From: Hemibagrus wyckioides
Taxonomy: Eukaryota; Chordata; Actinopteri; Siluriformes; Bagridae
DNA length: 64,000 nt
Direction: 5' to 3'
Assembly: GCF_019097595.1 (NCBI RefSeq)
Contig: NC_080732.1
Span: forward strand, 8,054,405 to 8,118,404
The notes under the pieces are model-generated. The model was not told where the DNA came from and ran no database searches. It worked only from the letters and a program-made list of their open reading frames with translations. Shown in pieces: positions 1-11,678 of the stretch (the stretch's first letter is position 1; the number at the start of each line of letters is the position of its first letter). The position numbers were made by a program, and so were the translations under genes.

Positions 1-3000
1 ACACACTCACTCAATCACTCACTGAATTACACACTCACTCACTCAATGAATCACACACTCACTCACTCACTCACTCACTGACTGACTGACTGACTCACTC
101 ACTCACTCACTCACTCACTCAGACACTCACTCACTCACTCACTCAGACACTCACTCAGACACTCACTCACTCACACACTCACTCACAGACTCACTCACTC
201 AGACACTCACTCACTCAGACACTCACTCACTCACTCACTGAATCACTCACTCACTCACTCACTGAATTACACACTCACTCACTCACTGAATTACACACTC
301 ACTCAGTGAATCACTCACTGACTCACTCACTCACTGACTCACTCACTCACTGACTGACTCACTCACTCACTCACTGACACACACTCACTCACTCACTGAA
401 TTACACACTCACTCACTCACTGAATCACACACTCACTCACATACTGAATTACACACTCACTCACTCACTGAATCACACACTCACTCACTCACTCACTCAC
501 TGACTGACTGACTGACTCACTCACTCACTCAGACACTCACTCACTCAGACACTCACTCACTCACTCAGACACTCACTCACTCACTCACTCACAGACTCAC
601 TCACTCAGACACTCACTCACTCACTCAGACACTCACTCACTCACTCACTCACTCAGACACTTACTCACTCACTCACTCACTCACTCACACACTCACTCAC
701 TCACTCACTCACAGACTCACTAACTCACTCACTCACTCACTCACAGACTTACTCACTCAGACACTCACTCACTCAGACACTCACTCACTCAGACACTCAC
801 TCACTCACTCACAGACTCACTCACTCAGACACTCACTCACTCACTCACTCACTCACTCACACACTCACTCACTCACTCACACACTCACTCACTCACAGAC
901 TCACTCACTCAGACACTCACTCACTCAGACACTCACTCAGACACTCACTCACTCACTCAGACACTCACTCACTCACTCACTCACTCACAGAGTCACTCAT
1001 TCACTGAATCACACACTCACTCACTCAGACACTCACTCACTCACTCACTCACTCACTCAGACACTCACTCACTCACTCACTCAGACACTCACTCACTCAC
1101 TCACTCAGACACTCACTCACTCACTCAGACACTCACTCACTCACTCACTCAGACACTCACTCACTCACTCACTCACTCACTCACTCACTCACTCACTCAC
1201 TCACTCACTCACAGACTCACTCATTCACTGAATCACACACTCACTCACTCAGACACTCACTCACTCACTCAGACTCTCACTCAGACACTCATTCACTCAC
1301 TCAGACACTCACTCACTCACTCAGACACTCACTCACTCACTCAGACACACACTCACCCACTCACAGACTCACTCACTGAATTACACACTCACTCACTCAC
1401 TGAATCACACACTCAATCACTCACTCACTGAATGACTGACTGACTCACTCACTCACTCACTCACTGAATCACTCACTCACTCACTCACTGAATTACACAC
1501 TCACTCACTCACTGAATCACACACTCACTCACATACTGAATTACACACTCACTCACTCACTGAATCACACACTCACTCACTCACTGAATTATACACTCAC
1601 TCACTCACTGAATCACACACTCACTCACTCACTGAATTATACACTCACTCACTCACTGAATCACACACTCACTCACTCACTGAATCACACTCACTCACTG
1701 TCTCACTTACTCACTCATGCACTCACTGAATCACACACTCACTCACTCACTGAATCACACACTCACTCAATCACACACTCACTCACTCACTTACTCACTC
1801 ACTCACTCACTGAATCACACACTCACTCACTCACTGTCTCACTCACTCACTTACTCACACTCACTCACTAACTCACTGAATCACACACTCACTCACTCAC
1901 TCACTGAATTACACACTCACTCACTCACTGAATCACACACTCACTCACTCACTGAATTACACACTCACTCACTCACTGAATCACTCACTCACTCACTCAA
2001 TCACACACTCACTCAATCACACACTCACTCACTCACTTACTCACTCACTCACTCACTGAATCACACACTCACTAACTCACTGAATCACACACTCACTCAC
2101 TCACTCACTGAATCACACACTCACTCACTCACTGAATTACACACTCACTCACTCACTGAATCACTCACTCACTCACTCACTGAATTACACACTCACTCAC
2201 TCACTGAATCACTCACTCACTCACTCACTGAATTACACACTCACTCACTCACTGAATCACACACTCACTCACATACTGAATCACACACTCACTCACTCAC
2301 TGAATTACACACTCACTCACTCACTGAATCACTCACTCACTCACTCACTGAATTACACACTCACTCACTCACTGAATCACACACTCACTCACATACTGAA
2401 TTACACACTCACTCACTCACTGAATCACACACTCACTCACTCACTGAATTATACACTCACTCACTCACTGAATCACACACTCACTCACTCACTGAATTAT
2501 ACACTCACTCACTCACTGAATCACACACTCACTCACTCACTGAATTATACACTCACTCACTCACTGAATCACACACTCACTCACTCACTGAATTATACAC
2601 TCACTCACTCACTGAATCACACACTCACTCACTCACTGAATTACACACTCACTCACTCACTGAATCACACACTCAATCACTCACTCACTGAATGACTGAC
2701 TGACTCACTCACTCACTCACTCACTGAATCACACACTCACTCACTCACTGAATCACTCACTCACTCACTCACTGAATTACACACTCACTCACTCACTGAA
2801 TCACACACTCAATCACTCACTGAATCACACACTCACACACTCACTCACTCACTCACTGACTGACTGACTGACTCACTCACTCACTCACTCAGACACTCAC
2901 TCACTCACTCACTCACTCACTCACTCACTCACTCACTCACAGACTCACTCATTCACTGAATCACACACTCACTCACTCAGACACTCACTCACTCACTCAC

Positions 3001-5505
3001 TCAGACACTCACTCACTCACTCAGACACTCACTCACTCACTCACTGAATCACACTCACTCACTCACTCACTGAATCACACACTCACTCACTCAGACACTC
3101 ACTCACTCAGACACTCACTCACTCACTCACTCACTCAGACACTCACTCACTCACTCACTCAGACACTCACTCACTCACAGACTCACTCATTCAATGAATC
3201 ACACACTCACTCACCCACTCACAGATTCACTCACTGAATCACACACTCACTCACTCAATGAATCACATACTCACTCAGACACTCACTGAATCACACTCAC
3301 TCACTCACTCACTCACTCAGACACTCACTCACTCACTGAATCATACACTCACTCAATCACTCACTCAGACACTCAGTCAGTCACACACTCACTCACTGAA
3401 TCACACACTCACTCACTCACTGAATCACACTCACTCACTCACTGTCTCACTTACTCACACACTCACTGAATCACACACTCACTCACTCACTGAATCACAC
3501 TCACTCACTCACTGTCTCACTTACTCACTCACGCACTCACTGAATCACACACTCACTCACTCACTGAATCACACACTCACTCACTCACTGAATCACACAC
3601 TCACTCAATCACTGAATCACACACTCACTCAATCACACACTCACTCACTCACTCACTCACTGAATCACACACTCACTCACTCACTGAATCACACACTCAC
3701 TCAATCACTGAATCACACACTCACTCAATCACACACTCACTCACTCACTCACTCACTCACTGAATCACACACTCACTCACTCACTGAATCACACACTCAC
3801 TCACTCACTGTCTCACTCACTCACTTACTCACACTCACTCACTAACTCACTGAATCACACACACTCACTGAATTACACACTCACTCACTCACTGAATTAC
3901 ACACTCACTCACTCACTGAATTACACACTCACTCACTCACTGAATCACTCACTCACTCACTCACTCACTCACTCACACATTCACTCACTCACTGAATCAC
4001 ACACTCACTCACTCACTCACTGACTGACTGACTGACTCACTCACTCACTCACTCACTCACTCAGACACTCACTCACTCACTCACTCACTCACTCACAGAC
4101 TCACTCATTCACTGAATCACACACTCACTCACTCACTCACTCAGACACTCACTCACTCACTCACTCACTCACTCACTCACTCACTCAGACACTCACTCAC
4201 TCACTCACTGAATCACACACTCACTCACTCACTGAATCACACTCACTCACTCACTCACTCACTGAATCACACTCACTCACTCACTCACTCACTCACTGAA
4301 TCACACTCACTCACTCACTCACTCACTCACTCACTCACTCAGACACTCACTCACTCACTCACTCACTGAATCACACTCACTCACTCACTCACTCACTCAG
4401 ACACTCACTCACTCACTCACTCACTCACTGAATCACACACTCACTCACTGAATCACACACTCACTGAATCACACACTCACTCAATCACTCACTCAGACAC
4501 TCACACACTCACTCAGACACTCACTCAATCACTCAATCACTCACTCACTCAGACACTCACTCTCTCTCACTCACTCACACATTGACTCACTCAGACACTC
4601 ACTGACTCACTCACTCACACACTGACTGACTCACTCACTCACTCACTCACTCAGACACTCACTTACTCACTGACTCACTCACTCACTGACTCACTCACTC
4701 ACACACTGACTCACTCAGACACTCACTGACTCACTGACTCACTGACTCACTCACTCACTGACTCACTGACTCACTCACTCACTCACACACTGACTCACTC
4801 ACTCACTCACTCACTCACTCAGACACTCACTTACTCACTTACTCACTTACTCACTGACTCACTCACTCACTGACTCACTCACTCACTCACTTAGACACTC
4901 ACTTACTCACTCACTCACTGACTCACTCACTCACTCACTGACACTCACTCACTCACTTAGACACTCACTCACTCACTCACTCACTCACTGACTCACTCAC
5001 TCACTCACTCACTGACTCACTCACTCACTCACTCTGACTCACTCACTCACTCACTTAGACACTCACTCACTCACTCACTCACTGACTCACTCACTCACTC
5101 ACTCACTCACTCACTCACTGACTCACTCACTGACTCACTCACTCACTCTGACTCACTCACTCACTCACTCACTTAGACACTCACTCACTCACTCACTCAC
5201 TGACTCACTCACTCACTGACTCACTCACTCACTCACTCAGTCACTCACTCACTCACTCACTCACTCACTCACTCACTCACTCACTCAGTCACTCACTCAC
5301 TCACTGACTCACTCACTCACTCACTCACTCACTCACTCACTGACTCACTCACTCACTCACTCACTCAGTCACTCACTCACTCACTCTGACTCACTCACTC
5401 ACTCAGACACTCACTCACTCACTCACTCACTGACTCACTCACTCACTCACTCACTGACTCACTCACTCACTCAGTCATTCACTCACACACTCACTCACTC
5501 ACACA
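1..5505. repeat. Satellite of degenerate ACTC tetranucleotides, 5.5 kb, open at left edge
   Basis: The whole stretch is built from ACTC/CACT tetramers with a few recurring variants (CAGACA, TGAATCACA, TGAATTACA, TGACTGAC). The texture changes along it. About 1-1370 is mostly tetramers with CAGACA interruptions. About 1370-2690 is a more regular 24-bp unit in which TGAATTAC and TGAATCAC alternate, giving a 48-bp higher-order unit. About 3850-5480 is mostly plain ACTC with TGACT variants. Long open frames (1717-2691 and 3258-3845, plus strand) exist only because 24 is divisible by three; their His/Ser/Leu/Thr-only products are not proteins. The array sits in a cntnap2 intron and ends near 5505, where ordinary AT-rich sequence begins. 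Confidence 0.97.
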
Positions 5506-5628
5506 TACTTTGAGTTTGACCCTTTTTATTTAAAAAATTGTTCACTTTTGCTAAAACCTTATTCTAATCACAGCACTTAAAAGGTAACTATGACCACTCA
5601 CTCACTCAATTTCTATGATGCTTAATCC

Positions 5629-6676
5629 CAGTGGTGGACTGTCAGGGTCAGCAAGGCCTTCTCTGCTGGCGCAAATAACAGTGATCTGAAATGTTAATAT
5701 ATTTAATATATTTTTCCATGAATGTGTATTAAATTATTCCCAATAGTCTATTCTCTACATTTCATAGCTTTTCTCTCGGTTGCGCTGCTTCCAGTAGTGT
5801 ATATTTATGATAAGAATATTTATCCAGTCATACTTCAGCTAGTGGCTGACATCATCTGTTGCCAGGGTGAAAGAAATCTGCCTTAAGGCCTTCAGAAATA
5901 ATAGTGCACGCGCCCGTAGCTTAAAATAAGTGCCAATGAAACTGTTCCATTAACCAATCAGATTTCGAGTTATTTTGAGGCATACGATCATGTCAGAAAT
6001 TTCACGTCTTTTGATGGGATAATTGGAGAAGTCAGAGGCAGATAAAATATATATATTTTAACTCACAATGGCTGACAGAGGAGAAGAAATCGATTTGGTC
6101 CCTGACATCTTTACAAATACATTTTCAAGGCGGACTTTTCAAGAAAATTCTTTTGATTCTTCAAAATAGTTGGTAAGCTTTTTCAAGAACCATTCATGCT
6201 TTTGGGTTTTCTTTTTTTTTCTGGGTTTTCAGTTTGCCTTCAATCCAGATCCCCGGGGTGGGCTGTAGGTTTTTTGTTTTTTTTGCTGCAGTGAAAGGAG
6301 ACTTGTGATACTGAATTGTGTTAATTTGTTTTTTTTGCTATATGTAATGTAATTTTATTCATGTTCACTACAAGAGCCTGTGACACAACGCACTGTTTTA
6401 CAGTGTTTCTATATTCACTGTGTCTCATTTTGAATGCTGCATCCTCCAGAGATTACAGTTTGCTGCATACGTGAAGAATGCCTTTTTTGAGAAAAGTAAT
6501 AAAATTGACTATTCCTTGTGAGGTGTGAAATACTGTAGACTAATTTCTTTTTTACTTTGCTATTTAACAGTTGATTAGTATCTATTGCCGTGGCGTCATA
6601 ATGATGCTATAGAGGTGGATTAATTCAGGAAGGACAGCAGTGAAGGCCTAGGTGTGAAATGCACGGCCCGCCATTG
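5629..6676 (+). mobile_element. hAT-type DNA transposon remnant with 8-bp target site duplication
   Basis: The octamer CTTAATCC lies at 5621-5628 and again at 6677-6684, directly flanking the element, which is the hAT-type duplication length. The ends are imperfect inverted repeats: the left end reads CAGTGGTGGACTGT and the reverse complement of the right end reads CAATGGCGGGCCGT. Both ends then reach a GGCCTTC motif a short way inside. At about 1.05 kb the element is far too short for an intact transposase gene and keeps only a fragment of its start (6068-6169). The rest of the interior is AT-rich with T-runs and shows no reading frame. The boundaries are read directly; the family assignment is inference. 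Confidence 0.8.
6068..6169 (+). pseudogene. Truncated N-terminus of a hAT transposase-like ORF (ZMYM1-like type)
   Basis: An ATG at 6068 opens a 33-codon frame beginning MADRGEEIDLV and containing a DIFTNTFSRRTFQ stretch, closed by TAG at 6167-6169. The opening resembles the start of the hAT-derived, zinc-finger-MYM-type-1-like proteins that are common in fish genomes, as far as I recall that family. No downstream catalytic region follows before the right end of the element at 6676, so this is an internal-deletion relic. It has no likely function. Confidence 0.5.
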
Positions 6677-6734
6677 CTTAATCCTGATCAGAGTTGTGAG
6701 GGAACTAGATCTCGAACCTCTCTATCCTCAGAAC

Positions 6735-6950
6735 ACTGGACAGAATTCCAGTCAACTGCAGTGCACCATGCACACACACATTCACACCTAGGGGCAATTT
6801 ATCTTATTAACATAACTGCTTTATGTTTTTTTGGGGAAGGTGAGAGACAACATGGGGAGAACAAGCACAAAAACTCTGCACAGAAAGTATCCAGCTCCGG
6901 ATTGAACTAGGGGAAGCGGAGCTGCAAGTCAGTGCAACCCAAATAGCAGA
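6735..6950 (-). mobile_element. DANA-like SINE fragment, minus strand
   Basis: On the minus strand it shows a B-box-like GTTCAATCC (about 6900), then a GTGCAGAGTTT block and a TTCTCCCCATGTTG block, the hallmark internal order of teleost DANA/MERMAID-type SINEs. The far end carries a CACACACACATTCACACCTA block that matches the distal part of the same family. It is diverged and interrupted by an AT-rich insertion near 6800-6830. It abuts the hAT element on its right. Confidence 0.6.
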
Positions 6951-8242
6951 AAGAAACATGCACACCTCATGGCATGACATTGTTTTGGAATACTTAATTT
7001 TCTTTAAAAAAAAAAGACAACCTTCTCCAGATACTGCTCAGGAGTTTTCTTTATGAACTGTTCTTTTCTCAAGACTTCTGCAATAAAATATACGATTATT
7101 TCTCTCATGATAAAATTCTTAGACAGCTGTAGATGAACACATAATAAACACATTTTTCTCCTGGATACTTGCTTCACCTGATTTTCCAGACTCCTGTCCT
7201 GATGTCAATACAATGATATTTTTTAACAATTACTTTGCACATAATAGTATATTAATAGTATAATATATTTTAACAGTTCATCCTGCACATTGCTATATGG
7301 AAATTGTTACTATATAGAGAGTACTATGTTCTCCCACTGTGTTGTACTCTGCTGTTTCAAGCAAATAGTATGAAAGACTGAAACTGTGTTTGAAATAAAG
7401 ACTACTGTAGTTAATACCAATAGTACAGTTCTCCATCATTTAAAAAAAACAAAACAAAACATGGTGTTTAGTGTATATGTTCAAATGGACCTAAATAAGA
7501 GGCTTTCTTCTGAAATATTGGGTGCAACCGAGCTAGAACCTATAAATAATGGCAGCTGTTTTCTCTTTACAGACTGCAGCATCCGTTGTCCATAGCAGAA
7601 AAAGAAATTGTTGCTGAATTAGTCCAGTTTTATTCAAGAGACAGTGGATGGTTTTAAAGAACTACAAAGACATGCTTATGACATTTAAAGATATAAATAG
7701 TTTCACTCTGGGGCATTTTGCTAATATCCTTAAGTAGTTTAGCACATCATGAGCTCTTTGTTCAGCTGATGCAGGCCTGCTGTTAATCTCTGTGATTACT
7801 TGTAGCTTAGCCGGTGGAAGAGGTTTTTGATATACTGCTTCTAAACTCAGCAAGCTTTAAAGTTCAAGTTAAACTAAGTTCAACTCGTTTAACCTGAAGT
7901 AGATAATTATTTATTTATTTTTATTATATTTTACATTATTTTAAATGTATTTTTGTATCATAATTTCCTTAGTTTTATTGTACATTTTAATTGTAATGTA
8001 TTTTAGTATATATGCAGTTCTTTGGTTAATATTTATATCAGATTATTCTACATTCTTTTCTACAGCAACGTTCTATATAAAAGTGACCCAAAATGCACGA
8101 TTTCTTTAACTTTATTAAAAACATTTGACCGACTCATAATAATCCTCTCACTTCATTCTTCACAATGCTGATGTTAAGTGCAAGGACTCAGACATCCTTA
8201 TTTAGTTTTTCACACAATTAAAATGTAGAGAAAGGAACTCAC
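6951..8242. other. cntnap2 intron sequence, no feature seen
   Basis: AT-rich sequence with short A- and T-runs. No convincing ORF, repeat boundary or RNA gene was seen. The 60-80 codon frames present are at chance level. It forms the near part of the intron downstream of the exon that ends at 8243. Confidence 0.6.
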
Positions 8243-8370
8243 GGTCTCCATGACACTGCAGAGCTCCCACAGAGAGCTTGGCCTCTGATCCGGCTCGATT
8301 TGTGTCCCCTACAGCCACCTGACTCACAGGCAAGTGGTCCTTATAGACCAGAAGCCCGGAGTCTTCTCGC
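8243..8370 (-). CDS. Caspr2 exon: end of fibrinogen-like region into laminin G3
   Basis: Sixth cntnap2 exon in transcript order in this window. A pyrimidine-rich tract ends in CACAG just before 8370, and GTGAG follows 8243. The 128-nt exon supplies the last base of a Trp codon (TG|G), then 42 codons, then the first base of a codon, in phase with its upstream neighbour. The peptide contains [30 protein letters not shown] and a closing LQCHGD. This closely follows my memory of vertebrate Caspr2, where the corresponding part ends in CQGDR. The split last codon (C|..) fits an Arg in the next exon, which is left of the window. It is extracellular and links the fibrinogen-like region to the third laminin G domain. 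Confidence 0.95.
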
Positions 8371-9640
8371 CTGTGAAGAAGGAAAGTGCTATATTAATGG
8401 AAACAGGTGACTCTACCAGGAATGTACAGGAACTCTCACCCCATTCATTAATATTGCAAACTCCAACCATTTCTCACCATTATAATTTCTATATGACTGT
8501 CATTATTTTGTGACATCCATAATTGTCTAAGTGTATATCTTTAGAGGCTCCATTTTGTGTTTCCCCATTGATTTTTTAAGTGCTCCTAATAGCAGACTGA
8601 CCTTTTACCAGCAGAAATGCAGTATGCGCAGCAGAAAAAAAAATACAGGAAACAAATATGAATGTGCCTATTAAAACAGACATTCTTTGCAGCATTAAAC
8701 ATGCAATATTTCATTATCATCATCCATTAGATATCAGTGATGATCTACAATCGATAGCTCTGGTCTTTATAAATAGTGTTGTAACCAATGACTGTATACT
8801 TTATATAAGTTGGCAACATGGCATCATTGTGAGGATTTTGAGGCCATTTTTTTTTGTCCAAAAAATCACAGCAAGAGTCTGCTTAGATGGGCCAGATATA
8901 AACTAAAACAAAATATTTTTCTCTTTCCCATTTCTTTGCTTTTGGGTTCCACTGTTATGTTTATAATTGAAAGACATTCTGATACCTTTTGCCCATTAAT
9001 GTGATGGGATGCTGCACCATTAGAAATAAATGACTTTAAACAAAGCAAAGTGGTGTAATTGGGCCATTAGTGACCTCTAGATCACCTGATGAAATTAGAC
9101 ATGTTCTATTGGATGTGGATGCAGCCATCAGGAAAGTGCAGGTAAATGTTTATTTACAGTGAAATAGATGAAACTCAAAGACTAGGAAACATGAGCAAGA
9201 ATTAACAAGGCTAAACTCCATGAGCGTAGTATGATAGATGGTAACAATGACTAAAGGTCTATAAAATGTGTGACTTATATAACTGTGTCAAATGGACAGT
9301 GTGATTCAGGAGTTTATGGTTATAGGATATGATACCTGCATTGAGGTGCAATGGAGAAAGTAATTAACCCCACAGTGGAGTCAGGGCATAGGTATTCCTT
9401 TGTCTATGTAAGTGCATAATAATAGTTTCAATTCTGACTCTCAGCCTGTGTGACACCAAAACCAACACATTACTGAGGTTAAAAAGTGCACATTATGCAG
9501 AACAGCAGTAAACAACAGTCCATTAGTCCAATTTACTTTTCCTCCTGCTGAACACTTACAAAAATATATTCAAAATCTAGAAGTTTCTGTCTGATATTTC
9601 ATAACCTCTGATCTGGTGCAAAACAACAACAAAAATACTT
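8371..9640. other. cntnap2 intron sequence, no feature seen
   Basis: Part of the roughly 5.0-kb intron between the exons at 8370 and 13418. It is AT-rich, with no supported gene or recognisable repeat. The small overlapping frames around 8650-9050 run on both strands without coding character. Confidence 0.6.
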
Positions 9641-9659
9641 CCTGTGTGTAAAGTGTCTG

Positions 9660-10192
9660 TAGGCTGATCACCTTTTTGATCAGAGTGATGAGAGAAGATT
9701 GACTGGATTGGTCTGAGCTGACAGGAGGTTACTGTGATAAGCAGAAAAGCATCTCAGTATGCACAAAACTCCAAACGCTACAACAGCAGCAGGCCACATC
9801 ACATTCCACTCCTGTCAGCCAACAACAAGAATCTGAGGCTATCATGGGTACAGACTCACTAAAACTGGACAGCTGAACATTGGAAAAAGACCGGGTGATG
9901 TTTACTGTCCAGTTTGGATAAGTCTGTGCCCATGACAACCTCAGATTCTTGTGACTGACAGGAGTAGAACCTGATGTGCTCTTCTGCTGTTGTAGCCCAT
10001 CTACTTCAAGGTTTGATGTTTTGTGTATTCTGAAATGCTTTTCCTTTTCCGTGGTTATAAAGAATGCTTACATGAGTTGTTATATTCTGTACAACTCAAC
10101 ACAGTCTGGCCATTTTCCTCTGGCCTCTCTTATTAACAAGGTGTGTCCACTCACAGAACTCTCCCTCATTCAGGCTTTTTTTGTGTACACTG
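9660..10192. mobile_element. Palindromic Tc1-like transposon relic (two copies head to head)
   Basis: Two copies of the same Tc1-like segment face each other. The left arm, about 9741-9880 on plus, starts with AAAAGCATCTCAGTATGCAC and contains CTACAACAGCAG, CCACTCCTGTCAG and ACTGGACAG. The right arm, about 9897-10045, is its reverse complement with the same landmarks in mirrored order. Only about 16 bases separate the arms. The right copy extends outward to about 10192 with a recognisable upstream part (GGCCATTTTCCTCTGGCCTC). On minus the reading WAQTYPNWTVN resembles the Tc1 transposase stretch WAQ-x-HQNWT. Both copies carry stops and frameshifts. The left arm lacks about 16 nt present in the right arm. 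Confidence 0.7.
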
Positions 10193-11271
10193 CAGAGCAG
10201 ACCTGGCCATTTTACGGCCCCCAGGCCACATCTGGCCTGCGTGAAGTCAATCAGAGATTAGTAATCAACTGTAAATAAGTGAATGTCATGTGCACAATTA
10301 AAGACCATTGCTTTTATTTCGAAGGCAACTGCTTTTTTTTAATTTATGTAGGTGAGTGTGAGTGGACACCTTCACAGATGCTGAGTGAGCTTTTAGCCAT
10401 CAAAACTGTCAGCTCATGTAACAAGTCATGGACTCCCAAATATTCATTACTGAGGTCAGATGTAAAGCCGTGTGCTTTGTTTGTAAACTACAGATCGCTG
10501 TGTTTAAGGAGTACAGTTTTGAATCGCCACTATGTGACTAAACATGCAGAGAAAAATAAGAACTCGACTTATGCAGAGTGGCAACAGTGCAGTCAGTGAA
10601 AGGGACGGCAGCGGGGAGGGATGTGTTCATGCAGGTAAATGCATGCGGGACTGAAATGTGACAAAGTGTCAGCTGTTGTCTAAATCCGACGGGGGAAAAA
10701 ATGTCAGACTTTTGAAGCAGATGCAGGATAAAGTGACAGAAATTAACAACATTCTCTGACACAACTGCAATTTTTACATTTATAGATTTCTACATTTTAC
10801 TTTCGCACATCCATGCCATGCAACCAGACTGTGCACTTGTTCAAGTCCAAGACAGACTGGATTTTTTAGACTGAAAAATAACTGAAAAACATCAAAAGCA
10901 CTTCCCTATAAATGAACTGCTGATCTTTTAACATACTTCAAAACATACACAGTTTCAGTATTGCTTTTGTTTAAAAGTATGTTACGTTAAAAATAATATG
11001 AAATAGTGATATGATTATTGCCATTTCTACTATTTTTATTGCTATATTTGACCTAATCTACATTTTAATAGCCTTATTGTAACATGTAGTCTAATAGTAA
11101 TAGCTAATCAAAACCATATAATTTACTATTTTTTATAAAGCAACATTATTATAATTCTTTTTTATTTAAAAAAAATAAATTGAGCAAAATTAAGTTCAGC
11201 CTATTGGTTCAGCCCTCAACAACAGTCCCAGTTGTGTGTGGCCTTTTGGGAACATTAATTGCCCACCCTTG
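10193..11271 (+). mobile_element. hAT-like element inserted into the Tc1 relic
   Basis: The left end (about 10193) reads CAGAGCAGACCTGG followed by ACGGCCCCCAGGCC. The right end (to about 11271) reads TGTGGCCTTTTGGG then AATTGCCCACCCTTGC. The ends are degenerate inverted repeats of the GGGTGGGCAA...GGCC type known from a hAT group. Possible flanking octamers TGTACACT and TATACAGA agree at only 5 of 8 positions, so the duplication is not proven. The same Tc1-like repeat appears to continue on both sides (to 10192 and from about 11272), which supports insertion. The interior holds a broken BED-finger-like reading (10455-10600). Confidence 0.55.
10455..10600 (+). pseudogene. Frameshifted BED-finger-like fragment of a hAT transposase
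   Basis: One plus frame reads VCFVCKLQIAVFKEY and a second, shifted frame continues LNRHYVTKHAEKNKN. Together they give a Cys-x2-Cys followed by His-x4-His arrangement of the kind seen near the N-terminus of hAT-derived proteins (GTF2IRD2/FAM200/ZBED type). A stop closes the second frame near 10597. The frame change between the Cys and His halves shows it is dead. The assignment rests on motif spacing and context between hAT-like ends. Confidence 0.5.
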
Positions 11272-11540
11272 CTATACAGACGGTGTGAGAAAATCCCATA
11301 TCAGCAGTTTCTGAAATACTCAAACCAGCCCATCTGGTACAAACATCCATGCCACGATCAAAGTCACAGAGATCACACTTTTTCTTCATTCTGAATTTAG
11401 ATGCAAACATTAACTGAATATTTTGACCTGTATCTGCATGATTTATTTTGTTTTGTGCTACTGCCATGATTGGCTGATTAGATAACTGCATGAATGTGCA
11501 GATATTTGCTAATAAAGTGGATGTTGAGTGTATATTGCAT
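11272..11540 (-). mobile_element. Distal part of the interrupted Tc1-like relic
   Basis: Continues the Tc1-type repeat seen at 9660-10192. Landmarks are TCAGCAGTTTCTGAAATACT, AAACCAGCCCATCTGG, ATTGGCTGATTAGATAACTG and the terminal CTAATAAAGTGG...TGAGTGTA near 11507-11532. These form a very common teleost dispersed repeat. It is oriented so that its outer terminus is on the right. No coding capacity remains. Confidence 0.55.
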
Positions 11541-11678
11541 ATTTGCAATTGCACTGGAAAGGTGTTTTCTTTGTCACCACTGCTCAAACAACTGCATTTA
11601 TAAAGGACAAGTCCACATGTAAAGGATGCCTTTGCATTCTAAATAGTAGCTATGACTTTAGATCTAAGGCGTAACATT

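Noticed and set aside
1717..2691. 324-codon open frame rich in His, Ser, Leu and Thr
   Set aside because: It lies wholly in the 24-bp satellite. The frame stays open only because the unit length is divisible by three.
3258..3845. 195-codon open frame of the same type
   Set aside because: Same satellite artefact, with no composition typical of a protein and no splice or start context.
1..5505. CRISPR array or other prokaryotic repeat system
   Set aside because: There are no spacers of constant length and no cas genes, and the spliced exons show the window is eukaryotic.
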